Assembly: GCA_027451785.1 (NCBI GenBank) | Contig: DAIDIS010000054.1 | Span: 1-12,707, forward strand | Reading direction: 5' to 3' | Origin: Acidimicrobiales bacterium | Lineage (GTDB): Bacteria > Actinomycetota > Acidimicrobiia > Acidimicrobiales > JAKAVM01 | Length of the DNA: 12,707 nucleotides | Shown here: positions 5,933 through 12,481 of the stretch, in pieces | Layout of the letters: the number at the start of each line of letters is the position of its first letter | Position numbering within the stretch: the first letter of the stretch is position 1 | Notes under the pieces: model-generated | What the model was told of the DNA's origin: nothing | The model's database searches: none | The model's input: only the letters and a program-made list of their open reading frames with translations | Translations under genes and position numbers: made by a program

Positions 5933-7163
5933 TCAACCCGGTGAGGCTGAAAACTCCGCTGAAGCTGATCACCCCGGTGGAGTAGCCGAAGATACGAGAG
6001 CGATCGAGGTAGCCAAAGCTTCCTGGATCGAGCAGGAAGATGCTGATGCGGGCCAGAGGTCAAGTTCCGATGACATTGGCGGTTTCGATTCAGGCTTGAG
6101 GGCGCAAATAGAGAGTCTGGCCGGCAACCTCGGCATCGACGCCGTTGGTTTCGCCTCCGCAGAGCCATTCCTGGCAGCGAGAGATGCCCTGAAGAATCGG
6201 CAGGACAGCGGGTTGAACGGCGGCATGAAGTTCACATACTCCGATCCCGTCGCAGCGACGGATCCGAGCGCGTCCCTACCAGGCGCAAGGTCGCTTGTGG
6301 TCGGAGCGATGGCTTATCGGGCCCCTCTAGCTAGTCGCCCGGCGGAGGCCGGAGCCGTGGATTCGACTTCGCGGGGAGTGGGTGTGTCGGCGGCTTATTC
6401 CGTTTCGGATGCCTATTCGGCATTGGAGTCCCGGTTGGGAGAGATCGCGAGCCTCTTATGCTCGAAGGGTTGGCAAGCCCTGGTGACAGTCGACAAGAAC
6501 CGGCTGGTCGACAAGGAGGCTGCGGTCAGGGCGGGTATCGGATGGTACGGGAAGAACACCTTGGTCTTGATTCCACGGAAGGGATCCTGGTTCGTGCTCG
6601 GGTCGGTGATTACCGACGCCCCCCTTGAACCAAACAATGCCTATAGTGGACCGGCTTGCGGCCGGTGCTCTAAGTGCATCGAAGCCTGCCCGACAGGAGC
6701 GATTGTTGCACCGGGAGTGCTCGATGCGTCGAAGTGCCTTGCCTGGCTGCTTGAGGCGCCCGGCGACTTCCCGGAGGAGCATCGGGAGGCCTTGGGGAAC
6801 AGGATTTATGGCTGCGATGATTGTCAGATTGCTTGTCCCCCCAATGGCCGCCAAGAGCACGGAGGTTCGGATTACTCTGATCGCCTCGGCCCTGACATCG
6901 ACCTCGCGGAGTTGTTGCTCTCAAGTGACGAGGAGCTTACGATCCGGTTCGCCAGATGGTATTACGCAAAAAACCAGCCTCGTTACCTGCGCCGGAACGC
7001 CCTGGTTGCTCTCGGGAACTGCGGTGATCCCGCCTCCGAGCGCACGGTCGAGGCTCTGGTGGCTTCCCTTTCGCATCCGTCGCCGATGGTAAGGTCGCAC
7101 GCCGAGTGGGCCGCCCGCAAACTCGGAATCTCCCAAAAATGCCTAAGCACCACCTCCTCGTAA
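5862..7163 (+). CDS. queG: Epoxyqueuosine reductase
   Basis: QueG catalyses the last step of queuosine synthesis in the tRNA wobble position, reducing epoxyqueuosine with cobalamin and two [4Fe-4S] clusters. Conserved text includes LGIDAVGFA, the VDKNRLVDKEAAVRAGIGWYGKN stretch (given here only as its ends, VDKN and GWYGKN), and GSWFVLGSVITD. Eight ligand cysteines are visible: C266, C269, C272, C276 (CGRCSKCIEAC), C292, C318, C321 and C325. A HEAT-like repeat (YLRRNALVALGNCGD, then MVRSHAEWAARKLG) closes the protein, as in the family. Numbering uses ATG 5862, giving 433 residues against a usual 310-380. The first 78 residues are acidic and look disordered. A TTG at 6096 would give a typical 355-residue enzyme but lacks a ribosome site, and an upstream start at 5799 is also open. 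The enzyme call is firm, the start is not. It overlaps the glycosyltransferase start by 25 nt. Confidence 0.92.
   Translation: METTSKNWRKSTNPKLALRQPRADQPGEAENSAEADHPGGVAEDTRAIEVAKASWIEQEDADAGQRSSSDDIGGFDSGLRAQIESLAGNLGIDAVGFASAEPFLAARDALKNRQDSGLNGGMKFTYSDPVAATDPSASLPGARSLVVGAMAYRAPLASRPAEAGAVDSTSRGVGVSAAYSVSDAYSALESRLGEIASLLCSKGWQALVTVDKNRLVDKEAAVRAGIGWYGKNTLVLIPRKGSWFVLGSVITDAPLEPNNAYSGPACGRCSKCIEACPTGAIVAPGVLDASKCLAWLLEAPGDFPEEHREALGNRIYGCDDCQIACPPNGRQEHGGSDYSDRLGPDIDLAELLLSSDEELTIRFARWYYAKNQPRYLRRNALVALGNCGDPASERTVEALVASLSHPSPMVRSHAEWAARKLGISQKCLSTTSS
5928..5979 (+). repeat. Degenerate 36-nt in-frame repeat in the queG N-terminal extension
   Basis: GCTGATCAACCCGGTG (5928-5943) recurs as GCTGATCACCCCGGTG (5964-5979), 15 of 16 identical and 36 nt apart, hence in phase. 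The encoded text is ADQPGEAENSAE followed by ADHPGGVAEDTR. It marks a disordered, expanding linker and suggests that this stretch is read in the queG frame. Confidence 0.6.
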
Positions 7164-8272
7164 CCAACGACTTCCCGCCGAAGGTGGGTGGAATCCAGTC
7201 GTACCTGTGGGAGCTTTGGAGCCGAATGCCACCTGGCTATTGTTCGGTGCTGGCTCCGAGCTACCCCGGCTGTGCCGAGTTCGACGAAGCTTCGCCTATA
7301 CCCATCTTCCGCTCTTCTTCGAAGGTTCTGTTGCCGACTCCAAAGATCCTTGGGGAGGTGAAGCTCCTCGCAAGTCAAGTGGGGGCGGATCTAGTCCTTC
7401 TGGACCCAGCCCTACCTTTGGGCGCTATCGGTCCCTTTCTCGGGGTCGACTACGGGCTGGTCGTTCATGGCGCTGAAGTCGCCATCCCCTCCAAGATCGC
7501 AGGCCTATCAGCGGGATTGAAAGCAGTGGTCAAGTCGGCTTCGGTAGTGGTTGCGGCAGGCGGCTATCCTGCCCAGGAGATCGCAAACGTGGACCCATCG
7601 TCCAAGGCTCGGACCGTTGTCATACCGCCTGGCGTGGACGCCTCTAAGTTCGTGCCGTCGGATGATGCAGAGAAACTGGCGGTGAGGCGGAATTTTGGGC
7701 TTGCTGACTATGAGCCTTTAATTGTGTCCGTCTCCAGGCTGGTCCCAAGAAAGGGAATGGACAAGCTGATCGTGGCGTCGGCCCGCCTGAAGGGTGCGTT
7801 TCCGGGGCTGGGAGTTGCCATTGCGGGCGCTGGCCGGGATGCCTCAAGGCTCCGGGCCATGGCCAAGCTTTACAAGGCACCGGTCGAGTTCGTGGGAAAA
7901 GTCTCCGATCAGGATTTGGCAGGGTTCTACGGGTGCGGCGACCTTTTCGTGATGGACTGCCGAAGTAGGTGGGGTGGACTGGAGCAGGAGGGGTTCGGAA
8001 TTGTCTTTTTGGAGGCGGCGTCTTGCGGGATAGCTCAGGTGGCGGGCAAGAGTGGAGGCTCTTTCGAGGCGGTTGAAGACGGAATGAGCGGGGCTGTGGT
8101 GAGCAATCCGGCAAAAGCAACTGAGCTGACCGAAGCCATAGGAACCCTGTTATCCAATCGTGAGTCGCTGGTCAAGATGGGAGAATATTCACGACAGCGT
8201 GCCGTGAACGAGTTCAATTATCCGAAGTTGGCTGCCGACTTGATTGAAGGACTTGAGACAACTTACGGTTAG
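7139..8272 (+). CDS. GT4 glycosyltransferase, PimB'-like mannosyltransferase
   Basis: The protein (377 residues) is a GT-B fold retaining glycosyltransferase. The N-terminal nucleotide-sugar loop reads TNDFPPKVGGIQSYL (from T9), almost the same as in mycobacterial and corynebacterial PimB'. The C-terminal domain has SRLVPRKGMDKLI and the E-x7-E motif, E284 to E292 in EGFGIVFLE, followed by AGKSGGSFEAV. PimB' adds the second mannose to phosphatidylinositol monomannoside from GDP-mannose at the inner face of the membrane. The DLFVMDCRSRWGGLEQEG stretch also matches PimB' (MPCRTR...EG in M. tuberculosis, from memory). I use ATG 7139, overlapping the end of queG by 25 nt; an ATG at 7106 is possible but reaches deeper into queG. 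Donor and acceptor are inferred from homology, so a related mannosyltransferase or glucosyltransferase role remains possible. Confidence 0.88.
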   Translation: MPKHHLLVTNDFPPKVGGIQSYLWELWSRMPPGYCSVLAPSYPGCAEFDEASPIPIFRSSSKVLLPTPKILGEVKLLASQVGADLVLLDPALPLGAIGPFLGVDYGLVVHGAEVAIPSKIAGLSAGLKAVVKSASVVVAAGGYPAQEIANVDPSSKARTVVIPPGVDASKFVPSDDAEKLAVRRNFGLADYEPLIVSVSRLVPRKGMDKLIVASARLKGAFPGLGVAIAGAGRDASRLRAMAKLYKAPVEFVGKVSDQDLAGFYGCGDLFVMDCRSRWGGLEQEGFGIVFLEAASCGIAQVAGKSGGSFEAVEDGMSGAVVSNPAKATELTEAIGTLLSNRESLVKMGEYSRQRAVNEFNYPKLAADLIEGLETTYG

Positions 8273-8402
8273 CTCTCCGGCTGGTTGCTCTTGGTTGAGT
8301 ATCATTCACTTTGGTGTTCGTGGGGAGAGCAGGAGCTTGAGTAACCCGCGGGCTCTTGATTGAGGAATCCCCAAAATGTTTTCAGGAAGCCACGAGGGAT
8401 AA

Positions 8403-8412
8403 GAGGAAGGTG
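8403..8412 (+). promoter_or_regulatory. Shine-Dalgarno fixing a GTG start
   Basis: GAGGAAGGTG ends 8 nt before GTG 8421 and is the strongest ribosome binding site in this part of the window. It supports the non-ATG start of the SRPBCC gene. Confidence 0.6.
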
Positions 8413-8420
8413 AATCAGCT

Positions 8421-8861
8421 GTGACAGACCACGCCACCCAGCAGGTCATAGTCCGGGCATCGCCAGAGCATTGCTTCGATGTTGTCACCGATTTCGATTC
8501 CTACCTCCAATGGGCGAGTGACTTAAAAGAAGTCAGTGTTCTGGAAAGAGACGCCGAGGGCCGTGCGACCAAAGTTGCCTTCCGAGCTGCGGCTTTCGGC
8601 AGGAGTACGAGCTATACGCTCCAATACGACTATTCGAAGGCTCCCAAGGAAGTCTCATGGAACGAGATCGAAGGCGACCTAACCTCGCGGCTCGACGGCG
8701 CCTATATTTTCAACCCGACTCAGGACGGCGACACTGAGGTCACATATAACCTCCTGGCTGAGCTGAAGGTCCCGATTCCGGTTTTCGTGAAGCGTCGAGC
8801 GGAATCCAAGATCATTGGAACCGCGCTGCGCAACCTGAAGTCCAGGGTCGAATCGTCGTAG
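8421..8861 (+). CDS. SRPBCC/START-like (polyketide cyclase superfamily) protein, TB16.3-like
   Basis: This 146-residue protein has the SRPBCC helix-grip pattern: an N-terminal strand (QQVIVRASPEHCFDVVTDFDSYLQWA), a run of antiparallel strands, and a long C-terminal helix (VKRRAESKIIGTALRNLKSRVE). Such folds hold hydrophobic ligands in a deep pocket; the ligand here is unknown. The sequence lines up by eye with M. tuberculosis Rv2185c (TB16.3), including KEVEILE-like and KRKAERRLIDGALKDLK-like stretches as I recall them. That gene likewise lies a few genes from trpD and pimB', which strengthens the call. A role in lipid or cell-envelope metabolism is plausible but unproven. The 148-nt gap upstream gives no clear promoter. 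Its GTG start has a strong ribosome site. Confidence 0.88.
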   Translation: MTDHATQQVIVRASPEHCFDVVTDFDSYLQWASDLKEVSVLERDAEGRATKVAFRAAAFGRSTSYTLQYDYSKAPKEVSWNEIEGDLTSRLDGAYIFNPTQDGDTEVTYNLLAELKVPIPVFVKRRAESKIIGTALRNLKSRVESS

Positions 8862-8954
8862 GGATGCTTTCCGGCCGCGCTCGACTCGGTTCGGGCTTGA
8901 CCCGGCGCTAACCAGGTCCAAGCGTTCAGTAACTCCACAAGCGAGGTCCCTTCA

Positions 8955-9992
8955 GTGTTAATCGGCATCGACATCGGTGGGACGAAGATGCTGGGCGCTG
9001 CGTTGAGCGAAGGCTATGAGCTTCTCGGGAGCGAAAAGGTGCCTACTCCGTCGGGGCTTGGAGCGATTTTTGGCGAGATCACGTCAATGGTGTCTCGACT
9101 CACAGACACCGGCTTTCGACTTGGCTACGAAGGGCCGATCCGGCTGGGGATCGGGATCCCCGGGATGGTGGGTTTCGATGGAGTGGTCAAAGGAGCAGCG
9201 AACCTCCGGGAGATTGAGGGTTCCGATTTCGAGGCGGGATACATGTCCCATCTCGCCACTTCGGGAGTGGAAGTGGCGCGTGTTGCCTTCGGTAACGACG
9301 CGACCTGCGCTGCCCTCGCCGAGTGGAAGCTGGGAGCAGCATCCGGCGCCCAGAATGTCCTTGTAGTCACGTTGGGCAGTGGAATTGGAGGTGGTCTTGT
9401 AACCGAAGGCGCGCTCCTACTCGGCGCCTCAGGATATGCGGGTGAGATCGGCCACATGGTCGTCGACCCGAATGGCCCCGAATGTCCTTGCGGGAACAAG
9501 GGATGTTGGGAACGTTTGGCGTCGGGTAATGCCCTGGGCGAAATCGCAAAAGCTGTTGCGGCTTACGTCTCAGGTGAAAAAGCGACAGGGGGACAGCTCC
9601 TGGATGAACATGATGGTTTGACGCTGGACAGTCTCCGGGGCTCGGCCACAGAAACATCGCCATTGGTGGTGGCCTGGGCGGAGGATGCCATAAGCGGCCT
9701 AGCTGTCAGCGAGGCTGCGACTTCCGGCGACCCGCTGGCATTGGCCGTCGTCTCGATTTACTGCCGAAAAGTCTCCATTGGCCTTGCGAACTTGGTGGAA
9801 GCCATGGACCCGCAGATCGTCGTTGTAGGAGGCGGAGTTGCAGCTTCGCCCGGCATTTACTTGGAACCTCTTGTCAAGGCTTTCGACTCGATTGTTTGCC
9901 GCAACGGCCGACGCAGTCGAGTACCCCTTGCATTCGCGAAGCTTGGCGAGAAAGCGGGTGCGATAGGCGCGGCCATTTTGGCCGAGGGTTGA
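8955..9992 (+). CDS. ROK-family sugar kinase, probable glucokinase
   Basis: The enzyme phosphorylates a hexose, most likely glucose, using ATP. The ATP-binding phosphate loop DIGGTK (D6-K11) opens the protein. The catalytic aspartate is D115 in GNDATCA. The ROK zinc site is complete: H167 with C177, C179 and C184 (CPCGNKGC), and E164 in GEIGH contacts sugar. DPQIVVVGGGV near the C terminus is the adenosine-binding end. There is no helix-turn-helix domain, so it is a kinase and not a NagC/XylR-type repressor. It has 345 residues, some 25 more than usual, the excess lying after the zinc site (about residues 205-240). The start is GTG 8955 with GAGG at 8942-8945 as ribosome site. The LLM gene starts 2 nt after its stop. 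The sugar substrate is inferred from the family. Confidence 0.92.
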   Translation: MLIGIDIGGTKMLGAALSEGYELLGSEKVPTPSGLGAIFGEITSMVSRLTDTGFRLGYEGPIRLGIGIPGMVGFDGVVKGAANLREIEGSDFEAGYMSHLATSGVEVARVAFGNDATCAALAEWKLGAASGAQNVLVVTLGSGIGGGLVTEGALLLGASGYAGEIGHMVVDPNGPECPCGNKGCWERLASGNALGEIAKAVAAYVSGEKATGGQLLDEHDGLTLDSLRGSATETSPLVVAWAEDAISGLAVSEAATSGDPLALAVVSIYCRKVSIGLANLVEAMDPQIVVVGGGVAASPGIYLEPLVKAFDSIVCRNGRRSRVPLAFAKLGEKAGAIGAAILAEG

Positions 9993-9994
9993 TC

Positions 9995-10843
9995 GTGAAA
10001 TTCGGGATCATTCTTCCTAATTTCACCGACGATCCTGCCGAGGCCGTCCGAGAAGCCCGAAAGGCGGAGGAAGTGGGTCTGGATGGGGTCTTTTCCTACG
10101 ACCATCTTTTTCCGATGCGACAGCCTGAACGCCCTTCTCTGTCTGCGTTCCCCTTACTCGGTGCCGTGGCTCAAGCGACCACCCGGGTGAAGGTCGGGAC
10201 TCTGGTAGCTCGCATTGGAGTCCTCCCCGACGCAGAGCTTGTAGCGGAGATGAAGGGGTTGGAGGAGGTCGCCCCTGGCCGAGTGATTGCGGGCCTGGGC
10301 ATTGGTGACCACCTGAGTCGTCCGGAGTCGGAGGCGTACGGATTGCCCCTTTTCCCCATCGACGACCGTTACGCTTCGCTGAGTTGGTGTGCCGAGCATT
10401 TAAAGCAAGCCGGCATAGAGGTCTGGCTCGGAGGCGCTTCTGAGCGGATGAGGGAAATGGCCGCCGAACGGGAAATGACCCTGAATGTTTGGCTGGCGGA
10501 TCCCGGAGGTCCTGGATTCACGGTGGATGGTGTGCGATCCGTCGCCGGAGGTCCTGGATTCACGGTGGATGGTGTGCGCTCCGTTGCTGGAGATCCTGGC
10601 GAAAAGGTTGCGCCGGTAGAACCTCGGGTGTCGGCTTTGGCGGCACCTGGGCAGCCGCGGTCATCGCGGGAATCACTTTCGGATTCTGCATTGTCATTGG
10701 CGGGTGTGTTGCCGAATGAAGAAGGGGAATTGGTGGAAGTCATCGGCGAGTGCGCTCGTCACGGTTATGTTTCCTGGGTAGTTGCCGGGCGTCCCGTCGA
10801 TATTGGTTTGCTCGGCAAGGTCGTTCGGGATTTTGGGGGATAG
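9995..10843 (+). CDS. LLM-class flavin/F420-dependent oxidoreductase-like protein with a repeat-containing insert
   Basis: The first 165 residues follow the luciferase-like TIM-barrel family: KFGIILPNF at the start, EEVGLDGVFSYDHLFP, then VKVGTLVARIGVLPDAELVAEMKGLEEVAPGRVIAGLG (here only the ends are diagnostic: VKVGTLVA and GRVIAGLGIGD), then VWLGGASERMREMAAE. Actinobacterial members mostly use coenzyme F420. After TLNVWLA the usual short link is replaced by about 70 residues of low-complexity, Pro/Gly/Ser-rich sequence (about 170-240) containing a 14-residue tandem repeat. The protein then rejoins a family-like end, VIGECARHGYVSWVVAGRPVDI. It has 282 residues. The GTG at 9995, 2 nt after the ROK stop, is preferred because an in-frame start at 9896 lies inside the kinase gene. 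No substrate can be named. The insert may be neutral or a recent expansion. Confidence 0.85.
   Translation: MKFGIILPNFTDDPAEAVREARKAEEVGLDGVFSYDHLFPMRQPERPSLSAFPLLGAVAQATTRVKVGTLVARIGVLPDAELVAEMKGLEEVAPGRVIAGLGIGDHLSRPESEAYGLPLFPIDDRYASLSWCAEHLKQAGIEVWLGGASERMREMAAEREMTLNVWLADPGGPGFTVDGVRSVAGGPGFTVDGVRSVAGDPGEKVAPVEPRVSALAAPGQPRSSRESLSDSALSLAGVLPNEEGELVEVIGECARHGYVSWVVAGRPVDIGLLGKVVRDFGG
10505..10588 (+). repeat. 42-bp in-frame tandem duplication inside the LLM gene
   Basis: Two adjacent 42-bp units (10505-10546 and 10547-10588) each encode GGPGFTVDGVRSVA, residues 171-184 and 185-198. They match at 39 of 42 bases, and a third partial unit (GDPG) begins at 10589. The three differences, CGA/CGC, GTC/GTT and GCC/GCT, are all synonymous third positions. 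Confidence 0.95.
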
Positions 10844-10846
10844 GCG

Positions 10847-10862
10847 GCGAGTGGGCACTCGC
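10847..10862 (+). terminator. Perfect inverted repeat after the LLM gene
   Basis: GCGAGTG-GG-CACTCGC is a perfect dyad beginning 4 nt after the stop codon. As RNA it would fold as a 6-bp stem with a GGGC loop. No T-run follows, so it is either a factor-dependent or weak 3' end, or a protein site. Confidence 0.4.
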
Positions 10863-10940
10863 ATCGAAGTGCCGACGGGTCCAAGCGCGCTGCCCTACCC
10901 GAAGTGAACCCCCGGATCTCGCCGCCCCTGGGCGCTGATA

Positions 10941-10946
10941 TACGCT
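10941..10946 (+). promoter_or_regulatory. Candidate -10 box of a leaderless alaC transcript
   Basis: TACGCT fits TANNNT and ends 6 nt before ATG 10953, the same spacing as at glpD, the zinc-ribbon gene and the small membrane gene. The intervening TGAGGG is too close to the start for ordinary ribosome binding. The overlapping ATATAC is an alternative. No -35 is evident. Confidence 0.35.
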
Positions 10947-10952
10947 TGAGGG

Positions 10953-12194
10953 ATGGAATTCCGCCGGATCAACGGGTTGCCCCCTTATGTCTTTGCCCAA
11001 ATCGACTCATTGAAGATGCAGGCAAGGCGAGCAGGCGTTGATGTCGTTGACCTGGGGTTCGGGAACCCTGACATTCCGTCACCGGATGTCGCCGTCGAAA
11101 AGATGGCCGAGGCGGTACGGAACCCGAAGAATCACCGATATTCGGCGTCCAGGGGTATTCCGAAGCTCCGTCAGGCGGTTGCCGACCTTTACTTGAGGAA
11201 GTTCGGGGTCGAGCTGGATTACGAAAGTGAGATCGTCACCACGATCGGTGCCAAGGAGGGCCTTTCGCACCTCATGTGGGTGTTGCTTGGGCCTGGGGAT
11301 ACGGCCTTGGTCCCGTCACCTTCGTACCCGATACACATTTATGCGCCGCTTTTTGCTGGAGCGGACGTTCGTCACGTGCGCCTTGGGGTTCCAAAGCCCG
11401 GCGGCGAGGAAGCCTCAATCGTGCCGGTTCCCGGCGGGTCCGCCGCCCCGGAAGAGGAGTTCTTCGAGAACTTGATGGAGGCCTGGGAGTCCGTCTGGCC
11501 GAAGCCAAGGGTGATTGTGATCTCATTCCCGCACAATCCGACGACCGCTTGCGTAGACCTTGCGTGGATGACGAGATTGGTCCGCTTTGCTCAAGAGCAT
11601 GAGGTGGTCCTGGTTCACGACTTCGCCTATTCGGACACCGCCTTTGACGGCTACAAGCCACCCTCGATTCTGCAGGTGCCGGGAGCCAAGGATGTAGCGG
11701 TCGAGCTTTACACCTTGACTAAGTCCTTCTCGATGGCGGGCTGGAGAGTGGCTTTCATGGTCGGGAACAAGGAAATCGTCGGGGCTCTGACCAAGCTGAA
11801 GAGCTATCTCGACTACGGGACTTTCCAACCGATTCAGATCGCAGCCACGGTTGCGATGAACGAAGCCGGGGAGTACCCGAAGGAAGTTAACGAGATATAT
11901 CAGTCCCGCCGCGATGCGCTATGTGACGGGTTGACCCGTGCCGGTTGGCCGATCGAAAAGCCGAAGGGCACCATGTTCGTGTGGGCGCCGATTCCCGCAC
12001 CTTATAAAGAGATGGGCTCATTGGAGTTCGCAAAGTATTTGGTCTCCGAGGCCGAGGTGGCGACGTCACCGGGCGTCGGCTTCGGGCCGGGCGGTGACGG
12101 ATTCGTAAGATTTGCTCTTATAGAGAACGAGAAGCGAATCGCCCAGGGTGTCCGCAACATTAAGAAGGCCTTGACCAAGCTTGAGGAAGGCTGA
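10953..12194 (+). CDS. alaC: AlaC-type class I/II aminotransferase (glutamate-pyruvate type)
   Basis: This PLP enzyme most likely interconverts pyruvate plus glutamate and alanine plus 2-oxoglutarate in the cytoplasm. The opening RINGLPPYVFAQIDSLKMQA, then DLGFGNPDIPSP, RYSASRGIPKLR, SPSYPIHIYAP and HNPTTACV agree with E. coli AlaC as I recall it, better than with aspartate or LL-diaminopimelate aminotransferases. PLP contacts visible are N195, D223, Y226, the Schiff-base lysine K257 in TLTKSFSMAGWR, and R386 in FVRFALIEN for the substrate carboxylate. It has 413 residues. Compared with E. coli AlaC an extra stretch of about 20 residues (about 145-168, PGGEEASIVPVPGGSAAPEE) lies before FFENLMEA, probably a surface loop. 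The start is ATG 10953. It is the last gene before a region with no obvious operon partner. Confidence 0.9.
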   Translation: MEFRRINGLPPYVFAQIDSLKMQARRAGVDVVDLGFGNPDIPSPDVAVEKMAEAVRNPKNHRYSASRGIPKLRQAVADLYLRKFGVELDYESEIVTTIGAKEGLSHLMWVLLGPGDTALVPSPSYPIHIYAPLFAGADVRHVRLGVPKPGGEEASIVPVPGGSAAPEEEFFENLMEAWESVWPKPRVIVISFPHNPTTACVDLAWMTRLVRFAQEHEVVLVHDFAYSDTAFDGYKPPSILQVPGAKDVAVELYTLTKSFSMAGWRVAFMVGNKEIVGALTKLKSYLDYGTFQPIQIAATVAMNEAGEYPKEVNEIYQSRRDALCDGLTRAGWPIEKPKGTMFVWAPIPAPYKEMGSLEFAKYLVSEAEVATSPGVGFGPGGDGFVRFALIENEKRIAQGVRNIKKALTKLEEG

Positions 12195-12263
12195 AACTCA
12201 GGCCCATCGTGGATACCGGGATTGTCACTGGCAGGGCGTCGGCGGGAGTGTATCCCCTTGAGA

Positions 12264-12292
12264 TTGCCCAGGTAGTGCCCGAAGGATAATCT
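12264..12292 (+). promoter_or_regulatory. Candidate leaderless promoter of the small membrane ORF
   Basis: TTGCCC (12264-12269), a 17-bp spacer and TAATCT (12287-12292) end 6 nt before ATG 12299. Of the leaderless-type sites in the window this is the only one with a fair -35 at exact spacing; GATAAT (12285-12290) overlaps as an alternative -10. Confidence 0.45.
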
Positions 12293-12298
12293 TCGCCC

Positions 12299-12481
12299 AT
12301 GGGCGGATTCAGGCTGACGGAGTCCACAATCTCCAAATTGGTTGTCTTGAGCATCATCGGCTCGTTTCTGTTTCTTGGGTCCATGTGGCTTCTTGCAATG
12401 GCGCAGGATCGAGTGCCTTTTCGATATCCGGATCTCCGGCTGAAGGGCGGGGGCTCAAAAGCCCGTGCAGGCAGAAGGTGA
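12299..12481 (+). CDS. Possible small single-pass membrane protein
   Basis: The 60-residue product has one clear hydrophobic segment, about residues 13-34 (LVVLSIIGSFLFLGSMWLLA at its core), and a basic C-terminal tail rich in K and R. By the positive-inside rule the tail would be cytoplasmic. I do not recognise a family. Support comes from the membrane segment and from a promoter-like box placed 6 nt before the ATG. Against it, 128 bp of its 3' part lies antisense to the TetR-type gene, so one of the two 3' ends could be fortuitous. It may be a regulator partner or an unrelated small protein. Confidence 0.5.
   Translation: MGGFRLTESTISKLVVLSIIGSFLFLGSMWLLAMAQDRVPFRYPDLRLKGGGSKARAGRR

Noticed and set aside
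8272..8330. GCTCTCC and GGAGAGC inverted repeat after the glycosyltransferase gene
   Set aside because: Arms of 7 bp separated by 45 nt with no T-run; too weak for a terminator and likely chance.
8881..8912. Similarity of the segment after the SRPBCC gene to the one after DUF3501 (CGGTTCGG and ACCCGGCG in both)
   Set aside because: Only short blocks match, the spacing differs, and neither forms a good hairpin; not enough to call a repeat family.
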